DNA of 64,000 bases from Roseiflexus sp034432635. Its GTDB lineage: Bacteria; Chloroflexota; Chloroflexia; Chloroflexales; Roseiflexaceae. Location of the stretch: contig DAOUBK010000026.1 of assembly GCA_034432635.1 (NCBI GenBank), positions 56,599 to 120,598 of the forward strand, in the 5' to 3' direction. Below the pieces are notes generated by a model that had not been told where the DNA came from, did no database searches, and worked only from the letters and a program-made list of their open reading frames with translations. Position 1 is the stretch's first letter. Each line of letters opens with the position of its first letter. Below, one piece after another: positions 58,300 to 64,000 of this stretch. Position numbers and translations under genes: made by a program.

Positions 58300-58827
58300 T
58301 CAGGGAATATCGAGGCTGCATCCACAGGTCAGCGCCAGTGTCACCGGCGCCTGCAACGTCACCGGCGAGCGGTCGCGCTGGAAATGGAACACGACGCTGG
58401 TGTGTGGATCGGCTACGACAACATCGACAACGCCATGCGCCAGATAGAACGGCGCTCCGTCCGGTCCCAGGTCTTTGTCTTCATATCCGGGGCTGAGAAT
58501 CTCAACCACCGCAGCCGGAAGAATCTCCAGTGCTTCGTCACTATCTGGCGGCTCCGTGCAAAAGATGGAGAGATCGGGTCGTTTGTATGAGCCATCGGGA
58601 TCGGGGAAACGGATAAGCACATCGACAAGCGTAAAACATGCACAACCAGTCTCACCATCGAACGACGGGCGCACCGAACGCTCGATGCGTCGCAGCATCT
58701 TCTGGTGTCGGCTGGAAGGCGAGGCTTCCCAGCGGGTATGTCCTCGCACATATTCCAGACGTACCGGTGCGCCGCTGGCATCGGTTTGTAGGATCAGTTC
58801 TTCGATCCGGTGCGCGGCAGTTGTCAT
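58300..58827 (-). CDS. Uma2-family (DUF820) putative endonuclease
   Basis: A 175-residue intact relative of the broken Uma2 gene at 6322, from a different subgroup. The PD-(D/E)XK-like core is visible as YKRPDLSIFCTEP and AAVVEILSPGYEDKDLG, where Asp, Glu and Lys residues could form the active site. ATG 58827 follows AGGGGAAG. It lies apart from any transposase. Function of Uma2 proteins is unproven; they are common in many copies in this phylum. Confidence 0.85.
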   Translation of the reverse strand: MTTAAHRIEELILQTDASGAPVRLEYVRGHTRWEASPSSRHQKMLRRIERSVRPSFDGETGCACFTLVDVLIRFPDPDGSYKRPDLSIFCTEPPDSDEALEILPAAVVEILSPGYEDKDLGPDGAPFYLAHGVVDVVVADPHTSVVFHFQRDRSPVTLQAPVTLALTCGCSLDIP

Positions 58828-58864
58828 ATCTTCCCCTACTTTTCTGTTGCACGGCGTTATCTGC

Positions 58865-58873
58865 TGGTACAAT
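58865..58873 (+). promoter_or_regulatory. Extended -10 promoter (TGG TACAAT) of the solute-binding lipoprotein gene
   Basis: TGGTACAAT predicts a start near 58880 and a 42-base leader that contains AGGAG before ATG 58922. It is divergent from the Uma2 gene. Confidence 0.55.
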
Positions 58874-58921
58874 AGCCGATCGAAGCAATCAGATCAAGTG
58901 CAACAGGAGAAGAATGATCGC

Positions 58922-60241
58922 ATGAAGCACCGCCTCTCACAGCACCCGGCGCTCTGTCTGCTGCTGCTGGCTCTCCTGCTCGCCGCGTGTGGCTGGTTTG
59001 CGCCGCCAACACCGACGCCAACGCCCGAACCGCGTGTGCTGCGGGTTTACACCGTGCGTAACCCGACGATCGAAGGGGTCGTTGAGATCATCAGCCAGGG
59101 ATTCCGTACCCGACATCCCGATGTAACCATCGCGTTCATCTATGGTGATGGGAGTTACAGCGAATTACAGGGCAGCGCAGCCACCGGCAACATCCCCGAT
59201 GTCATCTGGTTGCCAGATGTGATAACGTCGGCGCTCATCGAGGCAGAACTACTGCTGGACCTGGAAGAGTTTGCCAGGGGCGACGGGAGCGTCAATCTGG
59301 AAGATGTGCATCCGGTGGCGCTCGAACTTGGACGGTCGCGTGTTCGTCCTGGTCTCTACCTGATTCCCGCATCCCTCGAAACTATCCAGATGTACTACAA
59401 CCGTTCCCTGTGGGAACGCTCCGGCGCGCCGCTGCCGCGCGACGATTGGACGTGGGACGACCTGATCGCGGCGTGTAAACAGTTGCAGGAATCCACTCCC
59501 GGCGTCGATTGTCTGAGTTTCACGAACAGTGGATTGTTCGACCACACAGCATGGGTGTACTGGCTGCCGTGGGTGCGTGGCGCTGGCGGCGATGCGCTTA
59601 CCCCCGACGGTGCCCAATCGACACTGAGCGCGTCGCAATCGCTCGAAGGGTTGCAGGGGTACCTCGATCTCTGGCTCAGGCACAGGATTGCAGCAAAACC
59701 GGACTCTAGCCAGGGCGACTGTTTCGTTGCACAAACGTGTGCTGCATTCTTCTCATTTGCCGGTGCTGCACGAATCTACCGCGAGCAGATCGGTGACCGC
59801 TTCGCATGGGACGTGCAGATTGTGCCGGCGCATCGGGCAGGACGTTTCACCGGTATCGGCACGTATGGCTTTGCCGTTGCGCGCGCCTCCCGCGAGCCGC
59901 AACTGGCGTGGGATTTCGTGAAGTCTATCATTGCGCCAGAAGTGCAACGTGCCATAGCCGCCGCCTATCTGGGCACGCCGGTGCTCCTGTCGCTGAGCAA
60001 CGATCCAGCAGTCGTGCAGTTGCCGCCGCCTCCGGCGAATATGCGCGTCTTCATCGTCGGGCGCGAGGCGAGCATTGCGCCACCGCGCTACCCGACTGTA
60101 TGCGGCAGCGTCTACAACGGTCCGGTTTCCGCGGCTATCACCGATGCGCTCAATGCTGCTCTCCGTGAAGTAGCCTCGGTGGAGGGCGTATTTACCATCG
60201 CTGATCGCAAGATACAGACCTGTCTGGATGCGAATCGGTAG
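58922..60241 (+). CDS. Extracellular solute-binding lipoprotein (sugar ABC transporter type)
   Basis: A 439-residue lipoprotein. The signal ends in LLAAC (about residue 20), then a Pro/Thr linker leads to a cluster B/D sugar-binding fold with RVYTVRNPTIEGVVEIISQG, GNIPDVIWLPD and the ligand-closing loop GIGTYGFAVARASREPQLAW. Extra cysteines near 190, 260 and in the C-terminus (CGSVYNG, IQTCLDANR) could form disulfides. No permease or ATPase gene is adjacent, so the partners are elsewhere. ATG 58922 is preferred over GTG upstream. Confidence 0.88.
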   Translation: MKHRLSQHPALCLLLLALLLAACGWFAPPTPTPTPEPRVLRVYTVRNPTIEGVVEIISQGFRTRHPDVTIAFIYGDGSYSELQGSAATGNIPDVIWLPDVITSALIEAELLLDLEEFARGDGSVNLEDVHPVALELGRSRVRPGLYLIPASLETIQMYYNRSLWERSGAPLPRDDWTWDDLIAACKQLQESTPGVDCLSFTNSGLFDHTAWVYWLPWVRGAGGDALTPDGAQSTLSASQSLEGLQGYLDLWLRHRIAAKPDSSQGDCFVAQTCAAFFSFAGAARIYREQIGDRFAWDVQIVPAHRAGRFTGIGTYGFAVARASREPQLAWDFVKSIIAPEVQRAIAAAYLGTPVLLSLSNDPAVVQLPPPPANMRVFIVGREASIAPPRYPTVCGSVYNGPVSAAITDALNAALREVASVEGVFTIADRKIQTCLDANR

Positions 60242-60311
60242 GCATTGCAGCGCCTGGTCAGGCACTCCGGTCGTTGCTGTGCGCCGTGAGTCTTGCCCGC
60301 ACACCAGAGTC

Positions 60312-60320
60312 TGATATAAT
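60312..60320 (+). promoter_or_regulatory. Extended -10 promoter (TGA TATAAT) before the DUF6069-like gene
   Basis: TGATATAAT predicts a start near 60327 and a leader of about 78 bases to ATG 60405. Confidence 0.55.
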
Positions 60321-60404
60321 ACGCATGGGGATTGCTGACGAACATCTGTCGTCAGTCCCTATCCACCGGGCGCTTCTGCGGTTCGAGTTCACCGGAGTTG
60401 CACT

Positions 60405-60833
60405 ATGTCCGCCATCACACAGGCGAGTCTTTCAAACCGAACGCTGATCAGGTCCGGCAGTGCGGCAGTGTTTGCCGCTGTGATAGCGAACATCGTCACC
60501 CGCCTCATCCTTGGCGCCGTCGTGCCGCTGTCGCCCGATTTCATGCCGTTTACGCTCGGACCGATCATCGCCTTCACCCTGCTCTTTACGCTGATCGGCG
60601 TTGGTGTCCTGGCAATCGTCAACCGCGTTGCTGCCAATCCGCTCCGCACCTACAACATTATCGGCGTGATCGCCTTCTTTGTGTCGCTCATTCCGAATCT
60701 GGCTGGCGCTGCCAATCCGTCGTCGATGCCTATGGGGGGAAGAGGAAGCGATTACCTTGTTCTGATCATCTTTCACGTCGTTGCAGCGGTTGCCTTCCTT
60801 GGCGTGCTCAATGCCCTGGTGCGCAGAATGTAG
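60405..60833 (+). CDS. Four-span membrane protein (DUF6069-like)
   Basis: A 142-residue protein with four clear membrane segments (about 18-38, 50-72, 82-103 and 118-138) and a short Gly/Pro/Ser loop before the last. The pattern and the SAAVFAAVIANIVTRLIL start resemble the DUF6069 family of small membrane proteins. No catalytic motif. It ends 16 bases before the next gene. Confidence 0.7.
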   Translation: MSAITQASLSNRTLIRSGSAAVFAAVIANIVTRLILGAVVPLSPDFMPFTLGPIIAFTLLFTLIGVGVLAIVNRVAANPLRTYNIIGVIAFFVSLIPNLAGAANPSSMPMGGRGSDYLVLIIFHVVAAVAFLGVLNALVRRM

Positions 60834-60849
60834 CTGCGCAGGATGTGGC

Positions 60850-62283
60850 ATGCTCCGCTATTATCCGCGCTACTTCCTGGTTTCCCTGGCAGCATCGTTC
60901 GTCTATCTTCCAGGTCTTTCGCGCTCCCTCCTCGCGGACGACTGGGCAGTGGTTCAGCGCAATCTGGATCTGTCGCTCCAGGATGTTCCACGCCTCCTCT
61001 CTGCCACTCACGGCGGCTGGTATCGTCCGGTGTTCGATCTGTTCATCGGGATATTTGCCCGCTTCTCCGGTTTCGATGCCACCGGCTATCACGCCATTGC
61101 ATTCGTCGTCTATCTCTTTGTTATCGTACTGGTTGCAGATATTGCTGCGACGCTGACGGGACACCTCGGCATCGGCGTTGTGGCAGCCCTTCTCTTTGGC
61201 ATTCACAGCGCACATGCCGAACCGGTGCTGTGGGTGTCTGCTTCGAATGAACTGCTGGCAGGATTGTTCACGCTGCTCAGCCTGCGGAGTTATCTGGCAT
61301 TTCGTGCGTCTACGCGGTGCACTGCGCAGTATGCGCTGACCATTGGGTGCTACGTGCTTGCCATTGGCACGAAAGAAACCGCGATCTTCCTGCCGGTTGC
61401 GCTCGGAGTCTACGAACTGCTGACAACGGAAAACGTTCCCTGGAACGAGCGGCTCCGCCGGCTTGCACCGATCATGCCGCTCATGGCGATTCAGGCGGTG
61501 TTCGTCGCATTTCGCTTCTGGACCGGTTCTCCCTATCCGGTTGAGATTGACCTGTTCAGGATAGCGATCAATATTGCCTACTACCTGGCAGTGGGAATAT
61601 TTGCCCTGCCGGATAACTATGGCTATGCGACTTCGCTCCCGCTGTGGCGCGATCAGCCTCTTCTGCCGGTTGTCGCAGTGACGATGACGGCGGGTGCACT
61701 GGGAACAGGGGGATGGGTATGGGTCGCGACGCGTCAGCAGATGCCTGAACGCCTGCAGTCGGCGCTGTGGTTTGCTGCATGGTGGAGTCTCATTGCGCTC
61801 TACCCGGTTATGCTGACTGCCACCGGTCGTACAGCCTTCATGTCATCGATAGGGATTGCCTGGATGCTGGCGATTGGTTGGGTAGCAGTCTGGCAGGTTG
61901 CCGATCGGCGGCGAACCTGGTGTGTTGTGGCGCTGATTCTGCTGATCGGAGCGCATGCCGGGGTAGCGTCGTATCGTGCGTACTGGTGGCGACAGGTGGG
62001 GAACGAAATGGAACGTGCGATTGCCCGGATCGACGCCGGTCTGGCAGATATTCCGCCAGGTGTTGCCGTATGCGTGGTTGGACTGCCGGATCACCTGCAT
62101 CACGCCTATGTTTTCAGGAATGCGTTTCCTGTGCTGAACCAGGTGCGCTTTCCCGACCACATCATCCATGCGTTCCTCGACGGTGAAAGCGACGCAGCGT
62201 TTCAGGACGAACGATGCGCACGCAATCTCATCGACCTCAGAGGTTCCAGTCTTCGTGACCGTACTCATCATCCCCCTCTGTAA
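60850..62283 (+). CDS. GT-C-like polytopic membrane protein
   Basis: A 477-residue protein with about 10-12 membrane spans. The first outer loop holds LLADDWAVVQ with paired Asp, followed by GGWYRPVFDL, and later HSAHAEPVLWVSASNELLAG; this is the arrangement of GT-C glycosyltransferases of the PMT/TMTC type, where the Asp pair is catalytic. A short soluble tail follows the last span (about 405). ATG 60850 is used; the frame extends upstream into the previous gene. Donor and acceptor unknown. Confidence 0.75.
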   Translation: MLRYYPRYFLVSLAASFVYLPGLSRSLLADDWAVVQRNLDLSLQDVPRLLSATHGGWYRPVFDLFIGIFARFSGFDATGYHAIAFVVYLFVIVLVADIAATLTGHLGIGVVAALLFGIHSAHAEPVLWVSASNELLAGLFTLLSLRSYLAFRASTRCTAQYALTIGCYVLAIGTKETAIFLPVALGVYELLTTENVPWNERLRRLAPIMPLMAIQAVFVAFRFWTGSPYPVEIDLFRIAINIAYYLAVGIFALPDNYGYATSLPLWRDQPLLPVVAVTMTAGALGTGGWVWVATRQQMPERLQSALWFAAWWSLIALYPVMLTATGRTAFMSSIGIAWMLAIGWVAVWQVADRRRTWCVVALILLIGAHAGVASYRAYWWRQVGNEMERAIARIDAGLADIPPGVAVCVVGLPDHLHHAYVFRNAFPVLNQVRFPDHIIHAFLDGESDAAFQDERCARNLIDLRGSSLRDRTHHPPL

Positions 62284-62590
62284 CCGGTTTTGGTCTAGTG
62301 CATCCCTCATCATCCCTTGCCTCGCTCTGGATGCACTCAGCTTGGGTTTCTTCCAGAAGAGGATCAGGGGGAATGGCTGTCGTCACGCACACCAGGAGGT
62401 GAAACGCAGAGACGATCAGAGAACTTTCTCCGCTTCTCTCCGATCCAGCAGGGGACCGATAGGTGTCCCGATCACCGAAACAGGAGATCGAACGCAGGGA
62501 TGTCGGCAACGGTACTCCGGTTGCCGCACGATAATGTCGGTTCCGTCGAGGAACAGCGACGATCAGGTGCACCACCCCTGTCCTTCCTGT
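62284..62590. other. Intergenic region with long-range inverted repeat
   Basis: No gene is supported. AGTGCATCC (62297-62305) and GGATGCACT (62329-62337) form a 9-bp inverted repeat with a 23-base loop soon after the GT-C-like gene and may end its transcript. The rest shows no clear feature. Confidence 0.4.
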
Positions 62591-62941
62591 TCAGTCGTGA
62601 ATGGTGCGCACTGTCGGATTGGTTCCTGCCTGAACGATTACATAACTGCGCTCAATCTTATGCCGAAAGGCGGGCGGGATGCGCGCCCAATCCATCACAT
62701 CGACCCGGATGGGCAGGTCACTCTCGATAAAGGCTGCCCGCAGGTCGAGAATCCGGTCGCAGGATTGGAGCAGGTGATGCGGGTTTCATACCACCAGATC
62801 GAGATCGCTTGCCGCGAATGCGCCACCACGCACCCGACTACCATAAGCCCAGACCTCGTAGTCAGGGACGTACTGTTGCAGAATAGCACGCACTTTCTCC
62901 AGATAGGGCGCTGGAAGGTCGAGAGAGGTCAGAGCAGTCAT
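62591..62941 (-). pseudogene. mntA: MNT nucleotidyltransferase antitoxin split by an in-frame TGA
   Basis: From ATG 62941 the frame reads a minimal nucleotidyltransferase with the full GS-x10-D-x-D motif (GSRVRGGAFAASDLD). At codon 52 (62786-62788) there is a TGA, after which the same frame continues with NPHHLLQSCDRILDLRAA, the third catalytic Asp in PIRVDVMDW and the end at 62591. Without the stop it would be 116 residues. In HEPN/MNT systems this enzyme adds AMP to the HEPN toxin and silences it. A CGA to TGA change is the simplest cause; if it is not read through, the toxin next door may be unchecked. Confidence 0.8.
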
Positions 62942-63380
62942 GAGCCTCCTCTTCGAGAAGCGAGCCAGTGCGTAGTCGTTCGGTCAGGTTATGCGCATCA
63001 CGGATGAAATCAGACAGGAGGTGCAACGTCTGCTGCACGAATGCTTCGCCATAGTCGTGGGCCGTACTGTTACGGTTATCGCGGTAGGCGAACCAGCGCT
63101 CCACTTCAGCAAGCGAGAGCAGACTGTGCTGAGCGGCAAGTCGGAGGAATTCTTTGACCGGCGTTGCTTCCGGTCGTCGAGCGGTATAACCAAAGTCGCG
63201 CAACCGCCGCCTGATAAGCCTGATCGAAATCTCCTGCGCCAGCTCGAGGCCCTTGATGATCGCCATGCGGAAAATCTCTTGCTCGATACCCGACTGCTCG
63301 ACGGCTGCACGTTCGTACAACATGAGCGCCGTTTCGAGCGCACGGAGAGTATGTTCGAGATGATCGGTGTTGATGGTCAT
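62862..63380 (-). CDS. hepT: HEPN-domain protein (toxin of HEPN/MNT pair)
   Basis: A 172-residue helical protein from ATG 63380. It carries the R-x4-H-x-Y motif as RNSTAHDY, where Arg and His form the RNase site and the Tyr is the AMP-accepting residue in known HepT toxins. The gene overlaps the MNT gene by 80 bases, and its last 25 residues are read out of frame over MNT, longer than the usual few-base overlap; a shifted natural end is possible. The frame also runs 40 codons upstream into a DUF4058 start, but those residues are foreign to HEPN. Confidence 0.85.
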   Translation of the reverse strand: MTINTDHLEHTLRALETALMLYERAAVEQSGIEQEIFRMAIIKGLELAQEISIRLIRRRLRDFGYTARRPEATPVKEFLRLAAQHSLLSLAEVERWFAYRDNRNSTAHDYGEAFVQQTLHLLSDFIRDAHNLTERLRTGSLLEEEAHDCSDLSRPSSALSGESACYSATVRP

Positions 63381-63431
63381 GGCAGATGTGTTAGAGGTGT
63401 TGGATTGGAACGCACACGCAGTACCACACAC

Positions 63432-63500
63432 TTGATGGACGTCGGGCCAGAGGTCTGGACGTTCCAGGTAGGGGTCCATACCGGGAAACGGTTCTGGCAT
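63432..63500 (-). pseudogene. DUF4058 N-terminal fragment fused to the HEPN frame
   Basis: ATG 63500 opens EPFPGMDPYLERPDLWPDVH, plainly the start of a DUF4058 protein (compare the intact gene at 45239-46243). After 22-23 codons similarity ends and the frame runs on into the HEPN gene. It is a stub left after deletion of the remaining 300 codons or insertion of the HEPN/MNT pair. Its ribosome site (GGGAGG) may still drive expression of the fused frame. Confidence 0.75.
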
Positions 63501-64000
63501 ACCGGTTGCCTCCCTTCACTGATGCTCGTGGCGCTACGAGGGATGATACTATAGCCGCACTAGCGTTCAAAAACCGATGGAGAATGATAACAGCCCGTCG
63601 CCTCTCGGTTATCCTGCTGTTGCCCCGCCGCTGCGCGACGCTGTGCCCCTATGCGTCTCGTGTGCGCCGACGTGGACGTATCGTTTACTCCCCCCTTTTC
63701 CGCTCGCGCCTGCGCCCCCAGAGCGGGTTATGAACGTTTCTTCCTGATGGATGCGACATCGGCTGCTCATGGTCACGCCGCAGCGGGCATCTCAGGCACG
63801 CGAGCGCCTGTCCACCTCTTCGCTCGTGACCGGCAGCGCGCAGAGTCATAGCTTCCGCGCGCCAGCGGAGGCGCCGCATATCATTTCGCATTGAAGCGCC
63901 CTTTCAGCGTGGCTTCCGCGCGCCGCCATTCGCAGCGATTGCGCCTGCCGCCTGGACGCCGCGCCTGCACGACACCGACGTGCTGTACATCCAGGGCGCC
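63501..64000. other. Terminal 500 bases without a supported gene
   Basis: No complete gene was found. The last 110 bases on the plus strand stay open in a frame that ends PRLHDTDVLYIQGA, which may be the start of a gene beyond the window, but no start codon with a ribosome site or family match could be established. No repeats of note. Confidence 0.35.

Noticed and set aside
62786..62788. TGA in the MNT gene as programmed read-through
   Set aside because: The context GTA TGA AAC is not a known strong read-through context, and a simple CGA to TGA mutation explains it.
63890..64000. Start of a plus-strand gene at the right edge
   Set aside because: The frame ending LHDTDVLYIQGA is open to the edge, but no start codon, ribosome site or family match was found, so it is not annotated as a gene.

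Overview
The window reads as a stretch of chromosome from a thermophilic member of the Chloroflexota, most like Roseiflexus. That assignment is inferred from the protein families and gene style (high GC, many Thr/Pro-rich lipoproteins, DUF4058, Uma2 and DUF2264 families, TgpA-like transglutaminase, MacAB-type pumps, a dnaG-rpoD pair); no rRNA or tRNA is visible to prove it. Genes lie on both strands in short operons of one to six genes. No CRISPR array, prophage, intact insertion sequence, tRNA or rRNA was seen.

Region by region. 1-6.0 kb: the 3' part of an oligopeptide ABC transporter operon with two permeases and two successive D/F ATPase pairs. 6.1-10.8 kb: a small membrane protein, a frameshifted Uma2 gene, a pdxH-deacetylase operon, a glycosyltransferase and a GH130 glycosidase gutted by an internal deletion. 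10.8-14.9 kb: a 22-residue basic protein, a LysM lipoprotein, a very compact promoter/mini-ORF/terminator unit, L25 and lexA from divergent promoters, an orphan Phd antitoxin beside a helicase-like fragment, and a DUF488 gene interrupted by one TGA. 15-20.2 kb: a metallopeptidase-GH18-TPR operon, an ECF sigma factor, and overlapping phoU-acyP. 20.2-23.7 kb: an LLM oxidoreductase, an OB-fold-like protein, a strongly structured intergenic segment and two small genes resembling polymorphic toxin or immunity modules. 23.9-31 kb: tgpA-tatD facing a response-regulator/kinase, uracil-DNA glycosylase and acyl-CoA dehydrogenase cluster. 31-46 kb: M1 peptidase, Crp regulator, ferredoxin, dGTPase, dnaG, rpoD, a DnaJ-domain membrane protein, GH5 lipoprotein, mobA, two membrane proteins and DUF4058. 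46-56 kb: serA, a secreted alpha/beta hydrolase and a tetR-macAB-like efflux operon. 55-64 kb: a twice-frameshifted DUF2264 gene, aldehyde dehydrogenase, a second Uma2, a sugar-type solute-binding lipoprotein, a GT-C-like membrane protein and a damaged HEPN/MNT toxin-antitoxin pair joined to a DUF4058 fragment.

Two patterns cut across the window. First, many genes are preceded by an extended -10 box of the form TGnTAnaAT, often so close to the start codon that the message must be leaderless or nearly so; this was used to revise the start of the M1 peptidase. Second, decay is common: one internal deletion, two frameshifted genes, two genes with a single in-frame TGA and two N-terminal gene stubs. 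The most interesting candidates for something undescribed are the switch-like mini-transcript at 11504-11687, the multi-stem element at 22033-22228 with the neighbouring caspase-like small protein, and the HEPN/MNT pair with a split nucleotidyltransferase.
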